Positions 16,533 through 25,725 of a DNA stretch of 64,000 nucleotides are shown here, piece by piece. The stretch covers positions 95,437 through 159,436 of the forward strand of contig CALUEU010000006.1 in NCBI GenBank assembly GCA_944319735.1, read 5' to 3'. The notes beneath the pieces are model-generated. The model had not been told where the DNA came from, made no database searches, and was given only the letters and a program-made list of their open reading frames with translations. This stretch comes from an uncultured Methanomassiliicoccus sp. (lineage in GTDB: Archaea > Thermoplasmatota > Thermoplasmata > Methanomassiliicoccales > Methanomassiliicoccaceae). A program made the position numbers and the translations under genes. Positions within the stretch are counted from its first letter, which is position 1. Each line of letters opens with the position of its first letter.

Positions 16533-17657
16533 TCACTCCAGATCGTCATTAAAGTCATCGTCTTTCTTCATGGCACGGAAAGAGAAGTTTAGAATGCCGG
16601 CAAATATTGCCAGACCAAATCCTAGTACGAACTCAAGCACTACCAAAAGATCTTCGTAACTTGCATATCCAAACAAACTGTTGGCTGAGTCAAGAGCACC
16701 CTGTACGATGAATCCCACTGCAAAGATTGTAATGGATTCAACTATTGCTCCATAAGTTATTTTTCTCTCCAGCGCGTAGTTGTTTACGAATCTTCCAATG
16801 AGCAGCACAACATAAGAGAATATTGCCAGCCATAAGAATCCGCCAAAGAATGCTAACACATGCCTGCCTACATTTTTATCCACAATGGCGGCAGCAGAAT
16901 CCCAGCCGTAGAATATTGCGGTTATCAGCAGTATGAGTGAAAGAACTGCAAATGGAATTAACTGACTTCCAGACCGGACAGCCTTTTTCACTCCCCGTAA
17001 ATACAACTTCAGATGCTCATCAAGCTTGTATGCAAACGATACTAGATAGGCGCCCACTACAAGCCAGATCATTGATATGCCGATTTTGTTGTAGGAAACA
17101 TTTGAACCGTTCATCATTCCCACAAGTGGATCCATGATTGAGAACAGACCGTAAATGAGTAATGCAAGGCCGATAGGGGCCAAGATTCTTTTACGCATCT
17201 TGTCATCCTGGATCATCTTCACGACGATGTAAAAGATGCCTTCCAAAGTAGGAGCCTGTTTAACATACACCTTTTTTACAGAATCAACTTTGATTCTGGA
17301 TGAGATAATCGGATAGATGTACTCGTCTTCTGCTCCATCTGATACTAATATGACTCTGTCTGCTGAAGTCGTGTTGATAACTGTTTCTAACTGAGTTGTG
17401 AGGGCTAAATCACTCTCATACCCCACATGGATATCGCCGCAGATTGTTGCAATCTCAACGTCGACTCCTTTTTTCAGCATCTCATCATACATGCTGATTG
17501 CTGCAAAAATCGTATTAATGTCTGAATCTTCTGGATCCTTAAGAGCCAGACCATTTGCAGCGATCATATTTTCTTCTCTGCCGATAAAAGGGCTGTTTAA
17601 ACCAGCCTTCCTGCCAAAATCATCATCTCGGTCCACGCAGAGAACAAGTGTTTTCAT
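16533..17657 (-). CDS. DUF373 archaeal membrane protein
   Basis: 374 aa. The soluble N-terminal domain opens with TLVLCVDRDDDFGRKAGLNSPFIGREEN, the DUF373 signature, and residues ~20-150 look Rossmann-like (ADRVILVSDGAEDEYI). It is followed by about seven membrane helices (from ~160 to ~365). A strong SD (GGGGGGTGA directly before ATG) and a TATA-like CTTAAATA (about 17682-17690) precede it. It forms an operon with mptE. Function not known. Confidence 0.85.
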   Translation of the reverse strand: MKTLVLCVDRDDDFGRKAGLNSPFIGREENMIAANGLALKDPEDSDINTIFAAISMYDEMLKKGVDVEIATICGDIHVGYESDLALTTQLETVINTTSADRVILVSDGAEDEYIYPIISSRIKVDSVKKVYVKQAPTLEGIFYIVVKMIQDDKMRKRILAPIGLALLIYGLFSIMDPLVGMMNGSNVSYNKIGISMIWLVVGAYLVSFAYKLDEHLKLYLRGVKKAVRSGSQLIPFAVLSLILLITAIFYGWDSAAAIVDKNVGRHVLAFFGGFLWLAIFSYVVLLIGRFVNNYALERKITYGAIVESITIFAVGFIVQGALDSANSLFGYASYEDLLVVLEFVLGFGLAIFAGILNFSFRAMKKDDDFNDDLE

Positions 17658-17911
17658 TCACCCCCCATATCGAAACCTAAGATATTTAAGCTTCGACCTG
17701 GGAGCAGCTAAATATAGAATTTTAAGCTTGGGAATTTCTTTAAAAAAGATTATATTTTAAATATATTTATACGATATCAATATTAATACTGGCATATTGA
17801 ACATTAATAAACCGATAGGCATCAAGATATATATTAGATGCAATATCCCCTCTAGGCAGTCGCTGAAGAACTCTCATTTAATTATCAGCAATGGGCTGCA
17901 GAGGAAATTCG

Positions 17912-18547
17912 ATGAAAATTGTTTGGCACGGACATTCTTGTTTCGAAATTCGAGATGGTATAACGGTGGTTACAGATCCGCACGATGGCAAATCAATAGG
18001 GATTAAACCACCAGTTGTGAAGGCAGACGTGGTGCTGGTTTCACATGATCATTTTGACCATAACTGCATAAGAATTGTTAAAGGCGATCCTCAGATCATC
18101 ACAGACTGTGAAGAAACAGTAATTGGTGATTTGAAAATCAGAGGTGTGCCGAGTTTCCATGACAAGGAAGAGGGTTCTAAACGCGGTAAAAATACAATTT
18201 TTTGTTTTGAGATGGATGATATAAAGTTTTGTCACTGCGGGGATTTAGGGCATCTGCTTACAGAAGAGCAGGCTGAAGCCATTGGACCTGTAGATGTTTT
18301 GTTTATTCCAGTCGGAGGAGTTTTTACAATAGACAGCAGTGATGCAAAAAAAGTGATTGAAACGATTAAGCCGTCTGTAGTCATTCCAATGCATTATCAT
18401 GTCGGAGGCCTGTCGATATCAGTAGACAGTATTGATTCCTTTTTAGACGGCCTCTCAGAAGAAGATGTGCTGGGAGTCGGTAATGAAATCGACTTCAACA
18501 AAGAAGACATGTCTCAAAAAACTGAATACTGGGTCTTTTCACCTTAG
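17912..18547 (+). CDS. Metallo-beta-lactamase fold hydrolase, UlaG/UPF0173-like
   Basis: 211 aa from ATG 17912 (MKIVWHGHSCFEI), preceded by SD GAGG. A start at 17891 is possible but lies before the fold begins. The metal-binding motif is SHDHFDHN (residues ~50-57), with further ligands in FHDKEEG, HCGDLGHL and PMHYHVGG. Family members hydrolyse small esters or phosphodiesters; the substrate is unknown. The transcript probably starts near 17858 after ATATATATTAG (17826-17837), giving a ~50-nt leader. Confidence 0.85.
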   Translation: MKIVWHGHSCFEIRDGITVVTDPHDGKSIGIKPPVVKADVVLVSHDHFDHNCIRIVKGDPQIITDCEETVIGDLKIRGVPSFHDKEEGSKRGKNTIFCFEMDDIKFCHCGDLGHLLTEEQAEAIGPVDVLFIPVGGVFTIDSSDAKKVIETIKPSVVIPMHYHVGGLSISVDSIDSFLDGLSEEDVLGVGNEIDFNKEDMSQKTEYWVFSP

Positions 18548-18556
18548 GGTGAAAGA
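18537..18556. terminator. Hairpin at the end of the metallo-beta-lactamase gene
   Basis: TTTCACC / GGTGAAA stem with a short TTAG loop overlapping the stop codon. A- and T-rich runs lie on both sides, so it could serve both this gene and aIF6 transcription from the right. Confidence 0.5.
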
Positions 18557-18582
18557 CCTTTAAAAAATAAACTTAAAAAAGA

Positions 18583-19239
18583 TTACAGATACAGAGCATC
18601 TTCGACTCTGCCCATCTCTATTGGAGTTGTTTTAGATCCTACTGTGGCACCTTTTGTATTGACTAGAATACTGGCGCCTACTGTACGGGAACCATAGTTC
18701 AAAGTTCCCACCGCCACTGGAACTTTAAACAGAGATTTGAGCATGTCCTGTTCCTCTTTTGTAGCCAGAGGATGACAGAGAAGGCCTTTGTTAGTAACAG
18801 CGCAGACTGATCCGACAGTATTGTATCCTGCAACAGAACCTTTGACGACTTCTACGTTGAGTATGTCGGCAATCGTCCTGATACTGGCATTGTCTATGTC
18901 AGGATTTACGAGTGCAGCATTGTCATTTACAAGAATATTATTGCCAAATGCATTCACACGGTCTTTGATCCTTCTGAAACGAAGTTTGCCGCGTAAAGGC
19001 CTAAGCTCTGAAAGCGAGACCATGTCAGATGTCACGGCCCCGTAAGAATTCATAGCCATTAGGGTACCAAGGATGGTGCTAGAAGCTAAACTCGTTCTGA
19101 TCACATCTACTTCAAGACACGCTTTGATATCATCAATAAGCGAGTCTTGACAATCTAAAGGAACTAATGAGATCTCTTCATTAGCTACGCAGTAGACTCC
19201 TATGAACGGATTGCCATTGTAGCTGGAGAGTCTCATCAT
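18583..19239 (-). CDS. Translation initiation factor aIF6
   Basis: 218 aa (216 if the second Met is used). The five-fold pseudo-repeat of IF6 is visible as recurring (I/V)(L/A)G(T/S) and LLCHP segments, for example SSTILGTLMAMNSYGAVTSD, VNDNAALVNPD, NTVGSVCAVTNKGLLCHP and ASILVNTKGATVGSKTT. It binds the large ribosomal subunit and blocks premature joining. Last gene of the S19e-PDCD5-L39e-L31e-aIF6 run, the standard archaeal arrangement. Confidence 0.93.
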   Translation of the reverse strand: MMRLSSYNGNPFIGVYCVANEEISLVPLDCQDSLIDDIKACLEVDVIRTSLASSTILGTLMAMNSYGAVTSDMVSLSELRPLRGKLRFRRIKDRVNAFGNNILVNDNAALVNPDIDNASIRTIADILNVEVVKGSVAGYNTVGSVCAVTNKGLLCHPLATKEEQDMLKSLFKVPVAVGTLNYGSRTVGASILVNTKGATVGSKTTPIEMGRVEDALYL

Positions 19240-19256
19240 ATGACATCACCGCGGAT

Positions 19257-19538
19257 TTAGTTGCTAGCCACGGGGTTGTCTGGAAGAGATACTTCGACGA
19301 GATCGTCCTCGAATTTCACAGCTTTTACAGTTATGTGAATTGGAGGGTTTGTAATTCCACGAGCCCATATGGCCTCATTTAGACCTTTGTCGATCCATAC
19401 ATCATCTTCACTGACCTTCATGTGTCTTGCAACATGGGAACGCAGCTCGCTGATAGCTCTTCTAGCTCTCTGTGTACGAGGTACTGCTCTTGTCTTTCTG
19501 AGCGTTATGTTAATTATTCTTTCATCCATGTTATCCAT
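19257..19538 (-). CDS. rpl31e: Ribosomal protein L31e
   Basis: 93 aa from ATG 19538 (MDNMDERIINITLRKTRAVP). The ATG is about 10 bases after an AAGGAG that lies in the last codons of L39e; a GTG at 19547 is also in frame. RRAISELRSHVARHMKV and VWIDKGLNEAIWARG are the family core. Large-subunit protein near the exit tunnel. Confidence 0.93.
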   Translation of the reverse strand: MDNMDERIINITLRKTRAVPRTQRARRAISELRSHVARHMKVSEDDVWIDKGLNEAIWARGITNPPIHITVKAVKFEDDLVEVSLPDNPVASN

Positions 19539-19543
19539 GCTGC

Positions 19544-19699
19544 TCACTCCTTCAGATCATTATGTCTCCAGTTTCTCCTCTTAGGATGACGGAGTACATT
19601 TCTGTTAGTCCTAATCATAACCCATGCAGGGACTCTGCGGTTAGTTTTGTCCGCCCTCATTAGGCGGCCTTTCATAGCGGCGGGCTTGTTCCTAGCCAT
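19544..19699 (-). CDS. rpl39e: Ribosomal protein L39e
   Basis: 51 aa, very basic: [20 protein letters not shown], then [12 protein letters not shown] and [15 protein letters not shown]. This is the invariant RxVPxWVxxKT-type and RRxWRxxxL core of L39e. It lines the polypeptide exit tunnel in archaeal and eukaryotic ribosomes. It is short enough to be missed by gene callers. It lies 3 bases after the PDCD5 stop and overlaps the SD of L31e. Confidence 0.93.
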   Translation of the reverse strand: MARNKPAAMKGRLMRADKTNRRVPAWVMIRTNRNVLRHPKRRNWRHNDLKE

Positions 19700-19702
19700 A
19701 CT

Positions 19703-20053
19703 TTACACCCTTTCAATTTTAATTTCACGCCTCTGCGGCGAAATCTGTCTCAGAATTGCCTTCAGAGTAGCATCGTCTATTTGATTTTGAATGCGCCCCA
19801 TCTGCATGAGGCGGAGCAGCTGCTCTTCAACGGCTGCAGCTACATCTGGATACGCCATTTTCACTTTTGCCAATCTTTCTCTGGCTTCTGGAGTTAACAA
19901 CTGGCGCATGATGGCTTGACGCTCTGCTTCCATCTGTTTCGCGCGTTCTTCCATCATGGCCTGCTGCTGCAACTGTGTCTCTTGGGACTGCTGCAATTGC
20001 GCCATTTTTCGTCGGCGAAGTTCTTCAAGCTCAGCGTCATGCATATGTTTCAC
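19703..20053 (-). CDS. PDCD5/TFAR19 family DNA-binding protein
   Basis: 116 aa: a long glutamine- and charge-rich N-terminal helix (ELEELRRRKMAQLQQSQETQ), then LTPEARERLAKVKMAYPDVAAAVEEQLLRLMQ, the three-helix core of the PDCD5 family, and the basic end PQRREIKIERV. Archaeal members bind nucleic acid in vitro and are almost always linked to S19e and L39e, as here. Confidence 0.92.
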   Translation of the reverse strand: MKHMHDAELEELRRRKMAQLQQSQETQLQQQAMMEERAKQMEAERQAIMRQLLTPEARERLAKVKMAYPDVAAAVEEQLLRLMQMGRIQNQIDDATLKAILRQISPQRREIKIERV

Positions 20054-20066
20054 TCCTGAATAAGTA

Positions 20067-20495
20067 TTAGTTATTCATTTCGTCGTAGACTTCCTTGGCA
20101 ACATTGTCAAGGAATGACTGCCCCTTTGGAGAAATTATTCTGCCGTTCTTCTTGTCTTTGGACAGGAATCCAGCGTTCTCCAGTTGGATCAAGCATCTTC
20201 TTGCGATTGCGCGTGATCCTTTGATAGCTCTGTTCGGTTTGGAACCGCGGTCAGCAAAGCCACCGTATTCAGCGGCAAGTCTGGACGTTCCAATGGGGCC
20301 TTTTGTATAAACTTTTCTCATAACGGAAGCTGCACGGATAAACCACCAGTCTTCCTGAACTGGGGCATTTTCAGTGTGCCTTCCAGTTTTTACGAATTCT
20401 GCCCATTCCGGGACTGCGATCGCATCGACCTGCTTTAATTTCTCAGCGGCCTTCATGATAAGCTTCTCCGGCGGGACATCATAGACAGTAACCAT
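20067..20495 (-). CDS. rps19e: Ribosomal protein S19e
   Basis: 142 aa. TVYDVPPEKLIMKAAEKLKQ at the N terminus and EDWWFIRAASVMRKVYTKGPIGTSRLAAEYGG in the centre are diagnostic, followed by ARRCLIQLENAGFLSKDKKNGR. Small-subunit protein with a winged-helix fold. First gene of the ribosomal run; SD GAGGT lies about 8 bases before the ATG. A TATA-like CTTAAATAC (minus strand, 20572-20580) is upstream. Confidence 0.93.
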   Translation of the reverse strand: MVTVYDVPPEKLIMKAAEKLKQVDAIAVPEWAEFVKTGRHTENAPVQEDWWFIRAASVMRKVYTKGPIGTSRLAAEYGGFADRGSKPNRAIKGSRAIARRCLIQLENAGFLSKDKKNGRIISPKGQSFLDNVAKEVYDEMNN

Positions 20496-20593
20496 TTGAA
20501 TCTACCTCTAATGGCATTTGTTCTCTATTATTGAATATAGATAATGCTACCCCCCACCAATATTACACTTGTATTTAAGTCTAGGGGTTCCGG

Positions 20594-20650
20594 AGGGCTG
20601 TTACTCTTTAAGCCTGGCAAGAGGGACCGTGCCTCATTGCACAAGTCCCT
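20594..20650. other. Structured element between S19e and ubiX promoters, possible small RNA
   Basis: A hairpin at 20623-20649: GGGAC and GTGC pair with GCAC and GTCCC around a six-base loop CTCATT. A second weak stem (CTCTT / AAGAG, 20604-20623) adjoins it. On the minus strand the second stem is followed by ACA, faintly like an H/ACA RNA. No coding frame. A TATA-like TATTTAAG at 20572 could serve either strand. Speculative. Confidence 0.25.
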
Positions 20651-20746
20651 AAGATGATTTTGATATTAGAGCTATATTAATGCTGTGTCATACATCATCC
20701 AGAGCTCAAGTAGATTTGAAATACAATTAGACCGATGCTTTTCCGT

Positions 20747-21286
20747 ATGCGTTACCTCGTTGCCATCACTGGAGCTTCTGGAATCTGCTATGGCCTGAGG
20801 CTTTTAGAAGCTTTGCACGGAGAGAAAGAGATTATCGTTTCCGAAATAGGAAAAGAAGTAATGAATCATGAAACCGGCATAGATTATGAGACGCTCTCAG
20901 AATACGGCAGCCTTTACAACGATAATGATCTTTTTGCACCTTCAGCATCAGGCACCCATAAGATAGATGCCATGATCATCTGTCCCTGTTCACAGTCTAC
21001 ACTGGCAAAAATTTCCAATGGAATAGCTGACTCTCTGATCACAAGGTCTGCTTCTGTAGCTCTCAAAGAAGGAAGAAAACTTATTCTTGTTACCAGAGAA
21101 ACACCGTTGAGCGTGATTATGCTGGAGAATGAGCTTAAGCTTGCCAAATCTGGCGCTACGATTCTGCCGGCATCGCCTGGATTTTATAAACATCAGCATA
21201 CTGTGGAAGAGCTTGTAGACTTCATGGTGGGAAAAATACTTGATCAGCTCGGGCAGAACCACGAGCTGTTTGAAAGATGGGAATGA
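20747..21286 (+). CDS. ubiX: Flavin prenyltransferase UbiX family
   Basis: 179 aa from ATG 20747 (MRYLVAITGASGICYGLRLLEAL); an ATG at 20735 adds four residues. The GASG flavin-binding loop, PCSQSTLAKISNGIADSLITRSA and KLILVTRETPLS (the family's R-E-T-P-L motif) are intact. UbiX makes prenylated FMN for UbiD-type decarboxylases; no ubiD is nearby. The 3' end is 4 bases from the convergent leuS stop. Confidence 0.93.
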   Translation: MRYLVAITGASGICYGLRLLEALHGEKEIIVSEIGKEVMNHETGIDYETLSEYGSLYNDNDLFAPSASGTHKIDAMIICPCSQSTLAKISNGIADSLITRSASVALKEGRKLILVTRETPLSVIMLENELKLAKSGATILPASPGFYKHQHTVEELVDFMVGKILDQLGQNHELFERWE

Positions 21287-21290
21287 GAGT

Positions 21291-24200
21291 TTACACGAGG
21301 TCTATGTAAATCGCAGGCCTCTTGGGTGCTGAAGCTCTTGCTTTATTCTGCGGATCTGGAGCATCTGAGTCGTCTGCAGAATAAACTTTCACATCACATC
21401 CCAGTTCTGATGCAAGAAAACTTTCTGCTTCTTTGAGATAATCATATTCATTCAGCTCAAGAGTGGCTTTGGCAATTTCTACATCAGATTTCTTGTTGAA
21501 TTCCTCAGCCAGCTTCCTTGCGAAATCAGCAGACTCCTTTCCGCGTTTTTTGAGCTCATTGTTAGCCATGACTGCTTTTGTAAGAGCAGGAATCGCCAGC
21601 ATTCTGGAAGCGGCTTTTTTACCTGCATCGAACGCAGTTTCCAGAATTGAGTCGTTTTCATTTCCTGAACGCATCATTTCTCTGGATACTGCAGCCGGCC
21701 TGAGAAGAGCCGGCAGTCTCATATTGCCGAGCATATCTTTTGCCATGGCCTGAATCTTCATTTTCCACATCGGAGTTGTGTAGATGTAAATCGTTCCCGG
21801 CTTCTTAGGAGTGGCAGAAGGATTTTCCTCTGCAATCTTAGCATTCTGATTGTCGATAACCTTCATAATTTCCTTGATGTCGTCAATGACGGATTCAAGA
21901 TATTCCTCGGCAATCTCAGCTCCGAAGTCAGAGTCATTTTCATCATATTCTGGATAATCGGCAATTGAGACGAAGTCCTCATGACCCAGGGATTCCCAGA
22001 CTTCTTCTGCAATATGCGGCGTGATAGGCGCCATCATTTTCACCCAGATTTCCAGAGCTTTCTGGGCAGTCTTCTTGTTTCTGCCACCCCTGCGCATATA
22101 CCAGCGCATGTCGTTAAGTGCTTCAAAGTAAACTTCGTTAGCCATTCCGCGGATGTCGTACTCATACATGCAGTCACGGATAGTGTCGATGCGAGTGTTC
22201 ATTCTTGAAATGAGCCAGGAATCGACATCTTTCAGATCCGTACCTTTCAGTTCCTTAAGAGAGTCAATTGTTCTCAGAATACGCTCCATTCTTGCTTCGT
22301 ATGTTACAATTGCATCCTCATCCCAGGCTACATCAGCAAAAGGCACCGCTATATGAGCATAATATAAACGAAGTGAGTCTACTCCGAATTTTCCTGCAGC
22401 ATCGGGAATAGGTTCAGCTCCTCCTTTAGACTTTGAAATTTTTCCCAGCTTGCCAGTAACGTACCAGTTTACAAAGATTCCTCTTGGCCACATATCCTTC
22501 GGCAGAATGGCAGCATGATTCATCAGAAACGCCGGGAAATGCACGGTCATATGTTCTTTGCCGCCGAGGTTGAGATCTAACGGATACCAATAAAGTACAT
22601 CTTCACGAATGTTGTGAAGTGTGTCTAAATCGACTTTTGTATTCTCAGATACTGTTTTTATATCTCCTTTGCCCAGCAGGACATAGTCGAAGAACTCTTC
22701 AGTCATCTCGTCTTCGCGGATTACTCCCTCAGAGTAGTATTTAGAAATAATATAGTAAACAGGATAAAGCGTAGAGTCTGAAATAGCCTCGATAATCCAT
22801 TTGTCATCATACGGGAACCTTGTTCCCAGCCAGTTTCCCTGTCTGACGCATGCTCTTTCTCTAAACCAGTCTAAAACTCCCTGTACATTGTTGTAATAAT
22901 CTGCAGGGAGAATGTGCATGCCTTTGCAATGCTCTTTTGTCTGTTCAGTCACTTCAGGATTAGCATAGTCAATGAACCACTGGTCAGGAACTTTTTTGAT
23001 GAAGACCGGCTGTCCGCAGCGGCAGATTACTTCCTCTGAGAGGTCATAAAATAAGTCTGCCTCTCCGCTTTCAAGCATCATCTGCTTCATCTTTTCTTTA
23101 GCTTCCTCGACTTTCATACCTGCAAACGGCCCGCAGTTCAGATTCATTACTCCTGTGTGGAAGCCGTCTTTGTAAATCATCTTCTTAGCTTCATCCAGTC
23201 TGGGGTCTCCGGCTTCAGTGATGCCCATCTTTTCAATGAGCTCAGCCGCTGGCAGGGGGCCGTATCCCTTGGTATCGATAATCGGTATGGCTTTGATGGA
23301 CTTTACCATTGCAGGATCGAGTCCATATTCCTGAATCATTTCGTCGTTATTTTTGAGGATGTGTATCGACATCCAGTCATCTGGAGCATCTGAAGGTACT
23401 GAAGTCACTAATCCGGTTCCTACTTCAGGTTTGCAGAACTTAGCAGGCAGCACCGGAATGTCACGGTGAATCACAGGCGCCGTGGCCATCTTCCCGATGA
23501 GTTCTCTTCCTGGAATGGTTCCCATAAGTTCCATTCCGTCTTTCTGAAGTTTCATCTTTTCAAAGGACTGCGGACTTATGACCCAGATTTCATCGTTTAT
23601 TTTTACTTTAACATATTCAACGTCGGGATTAACCCAGAAGTTAGTCTGCCCGTATACTGTTTCAGGTCTTACAGTTGCAGCCACTAAAGAATAATCTTCA
23701 CATTTGAATTTAAGAAGGGTGTATTCAGTTGTTTCTGCATTTCCTCCCTTTGACAGATCCGTTTCGGAGGCATCTACTGCAACTGGGCCGCATTCGATGC
23801 ATGCCGGTGCAAAGTATGGTTTCTGGAACAGCAGTCCCTTATCGTGCAGTTTGCGGAACTGCCATTGAATGAATTTGCTGTAACCAGGATGCACTGTGGA
23901 TGTGAACCTGCGCCAGTCTGACAGGAATCCAAAGCGCTTCCAGTATTGCTGAATGTAAACGTCATTGAAGAATGAGACCACACTGAGGGGTTCTTTCAGC
24001 TTTTCGAGATCCTCGTCTGTACAGCCATTGTTTTTCAGATACTCGATTGTTTTCTGATCTCCCCTCTCCACGCGCCTGGCGAGCGAAATGGCTCCATTCC
24101 CGGTTGCATGGGTTCCGACAGGAAACATCACATTGTGGCCGGTCATCCTCATAAAGCGGCCGATTGCGTCCACGTAAGTGTATCCCCTCATATGGCCAAC

Positions 24201-24338
24201 ATGCAGATATCCAGTCAAGCCAGGGTATGCAAAGATAATCATGAACTTTGGTCTTGAATCGCGCTCCGCCTCATTGATTTTGGCGTCATACCATCGTTTT
24301 TGCCACTTGGCTTCTATCTCAGTCGTCCACTCGGACAT
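21291..24338 (-). CDS. leuS: Leucyl-tRNA synthetase, archaeal type
   Basis: 1015 aa from ATG 24338 (MSEWTTEIEAKWQKRWYDAK), which has AGGTG as SD; an in-frame extension to 24410 is unlikely. Class I signatures are HVGHMRG (HIGH-like) and KISKSKGG (KMSKS-like). The large CP1 editing domain follows the HIGH region, and a C-terminal extension typical of archaeal/eukaryotic LeuRS ends the protein. Charges tRNA-Leu. Monocistronic. Confidence 0.96.
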   Translation of the reverse strand: MSEWTTEIEAKWQKRWYDAKINEAERDSRPKFMIIFAYPGLTGYLHVGHMRGYTYVDAIGRFMRMTGHNVMFPVGTHATGNGAISLARRVERGDQKTIEYLKNNGCTDEDLEKLKEPLSVVSFFNDVYIQQYWKRFGFLSDWRRFTSTVHPGYSKFIQWQFRKLHDKGLLFQKPYFAPACIECGPVAVDASETDLSKGGNAETTEYTLLKFKCEDYSLVAATVRPETVYGQTNFWVNPDVEYVKVKINDEIWVISPQSFEKMKLQKDGMELMGTIPGRELIGKMATAPVIHRDIPVLPAKFCKPEVGTGLVTSVPSDAPDDWMSIHILKNNDEMIQEYGLDPAMVKSIKAIPIIDTKGYGPLPAAELIEKMGITEAGDPRLDEAKKMIYKDGFHTGVMNLNCGPFAGMKVEEAKEKMKQMMLESGEADLFYDLSEEVICRCGQPVFIKKVPDQWFIDYANPEVTEQTKEHCKGMHILPADYYNNVQGVLDWFRERACVRQGNWLGTRFPYDDKWIIEAISDSTLYPVYYIISKYYSEGVIREDEMTEEFFDYVLLGKGDIKTVSENTKVDLDTLHNIREDVLYWYPLDLNLGGKEHMTVHFPAFLMNHAAILPKDMWPRGIFVNWYVTGKLGKISKSKGGAEPIPDAAGKFGVDSLRLYYAHIAVPFADVAWDEDAIVTYEARMERILRTIDSLKELKGTDLKDVDSWLISRMNTRIDTIRDCMYEYDIRGMANEVYFEALNDMRWYMRRGGRNKKTAQKALEIWVKMMAPITPHIAEEVWESLGHEDFVSIADYPEYDENDSDFGAEIAEEYLESVIDDIKEIMKVIDNQNAKIAEENPSATPKKPGTIYIYTTPMWKMKIQAMAKDMLGNMRLPALLRPAAVSREMMRSGNENDSILETAFDAGKKAASRMLAIPALTKAVMANNELKKRGKESADFARKLAEEFNKKSDVEIAKATLELNEYDYLKEAESFLASELGCDVKVYSADDSDAPDPQNKARASAPKRPAIYIDLV

Positions 24339-24406
24339 AGCTACACCTGTCTTTACGCAGGAATACACAACCACTATTAATATCATGGTTGTTGGGCTGC
24401 TGTGGC

Positions 24407-24417
24407 ACATTTAAATG
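24407..24417 (+). promoter_or_regulatory. TATA-like box upstream of the Sel1 gene leader
   Basis: CATTTAAATGC, about 50 bases before the hairpins at 24459-24533. If used, transcription would start near 24437 and leave a ~120-nt structured leader in front of the ATG at 24556. Confidence 0.35.
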
Positions 24418-24458
24418 CGGAAGGATAAATCTCTTATCTGATTACAACTTACATGTCC

Positions 24459-24533
24459 TGCCGGTGATCTAACCCCCTTGTGAGGATTAGCCTCTAGATT
24501 GCCGGCACTTGCAGCTTTTTTGTAATTGCAAGT
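24459..24533 (+). ncRNA. Two-hairpin structured leader or small RNA upstream of the Sel1 gene
   Basis: First stem: TGCCGG-TG-ATCTA (24459-24471) pairs with TAGAT-TG-CCGGCA (24495-24507), 13 positions including two G-U pairs that form only on the plus strand. Inside it is GAGG-ATTAG-CCTC. Second stem: ACTTGCA (24507-24513) with TGCAAGT (24527-24533) around a T-rich loop. It may be a regulatory leader, a terminator-like element or an independent RNA; no known family recognised. Confidence 0.4.
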
Positions 24534-24555
24534 TGCACCACTAAAATAATGGCTG

Positions 24556-25725
24556 ATGATTATGAGAACTATTGAGTCGCTCAGAGCTGCAGCAGAATCC
24601 AATGATTTTAACGCAATGTATTACCTCGGCACCGCCTACGCTTTGGGAAAAGAAGTCGAAAAAAATGAAGAAGAAGCTTTGAGATGGTATCTCAAGGCAG
24701 CGCCGCACAATGCTGAAGCTGCGTTCAATGCTGCGATGATGTATAAAGACGGTCTGGGCACTGATACCGACATTGAAAAATCACTGGAATTGTTCTGCAG
24801 CGCTTCTGCAAAGGGAATTGCCGCAGCATCTTTCCAGGCTGGAACCATCTATCTGAAAAGAGGAATGCCTGAAAAAGCAGTTGATTATTTTAAAAAGGCT
24901 GCCCAATCTGGACTGGCTGAAGCACAGCATAACTACGGCATGGCTTGCCTGAGGGGAGATGGAGTTGAAAAGAACTGCAGCGAAGCAGTGGAATGGCTGA
25001 GTAAGTCTGCTGCTCAGGGAAATCCGGTGTCTGCTCTGCGCCTTGGCAGGATGTATCTTACTGGCAGCGGCGTCTCAAGAGATTATAAAGAAGCAGTAAA
25101 ATGGTACAGTATGGCTGGCAGCCCTCTTGCTCAAGTTATAGAGGAAAGTGAAAACGGCAATATTGAGCAAAAATTTGCTCTTTCATTGATCATAGATGAA
25201 AGCGCTGAAAACAATGACGATCTGGCAGAAGCTTTTAGGATGTGCCTGGAAGCGGCTGAAAGCGGTTTCTCTCCCGCCGCTGCTTCGATGGGAAGAATGT
25301 ATGAATGGGGAAGAGGAACTATCAAAGATTATACAGAAGCAGTTAAGTGGTATACGATAGCAGCTGAAAATGGCAATGCTGATGCGATGCATGATCTAGC
25401 TTCCATGTATGCTCTGGGAAACGGCGTGCCGCAGGATTATGAAACTGCTGTGAAATGGAGTGAGAAAGCAGCGCTCCGTGGGAATGCTTCTGCAGCATAC
25501 ACTCTTGGAGTGGCATACAGAGACGGCTGGGGGGTAAAGCCTGATGAAGAGAAGTCATTCATATGGTTTCTAAAGGGAGCTGAACTCAACAGCATGGAAT
25601 CACAGTATGAAGTTGCAGTTATGTTCTCTAAAAGAGGGAATGAAGCTGAAGCTGTAAAATGGATGTCACAGGCTGCAAAACAAGGGCATCTGGGTGCCAT
25701 GATGGCAATGCGGGAGAAGGGATGA
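24556..25725 (+). CDS. Sel1-like repeat protein, 389 aa
   Basis: About ten tandem Sel1/TPR-like units of ~36 residues with the pattern (A)xxxLGxxYxxGxGVxxDxxxAxxWYxxAAxxGxAxA, e.g. AQHNYGMACLRGDGVEKNCSEAVEWLSKSAA. No signal peptide, so it is a cytoplasmic solenoid that probably works as a protein-protein scaffold; partners unknown. Its TGA overlaps the ATG of the next Sel1 gene (ATGA), so the two are translated as a pair. Confidence 0.88.
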   Translation: MIMRTIESLRAAAESNDFNAMYYLGTAYALGKEVEKNEEEALRWYLKAAPHNAEAAFNAAMMYKDGLGTDTDIEKSLELFCSASAKGIAAASFQAGTIYLKRGMPEKAVDYFKKAAQSGLAEAQHNYGMACLRGDGVEKNCSEAVEWLSKSAAQGNPVSALRLGRMYLTGSGVSRDYKEAVKWYSMAGSPLAQVIEESENGNIEQKFALSLIIDESAENNDDLAEAFRMCLEAAESGFSPAAASMGRMYEWGRGTIKDYTEAVKWYTIAAENGNADAMHDLASMYALGNGVPQDYETAVKWSEKAALRGNASAAYTLGVAYRDGWGVKPDEEKSFIWFLKGAELNSMESQYEVAVMFSKRGNEAEAVKWMSQAAKQGHLGAMMAMREKG

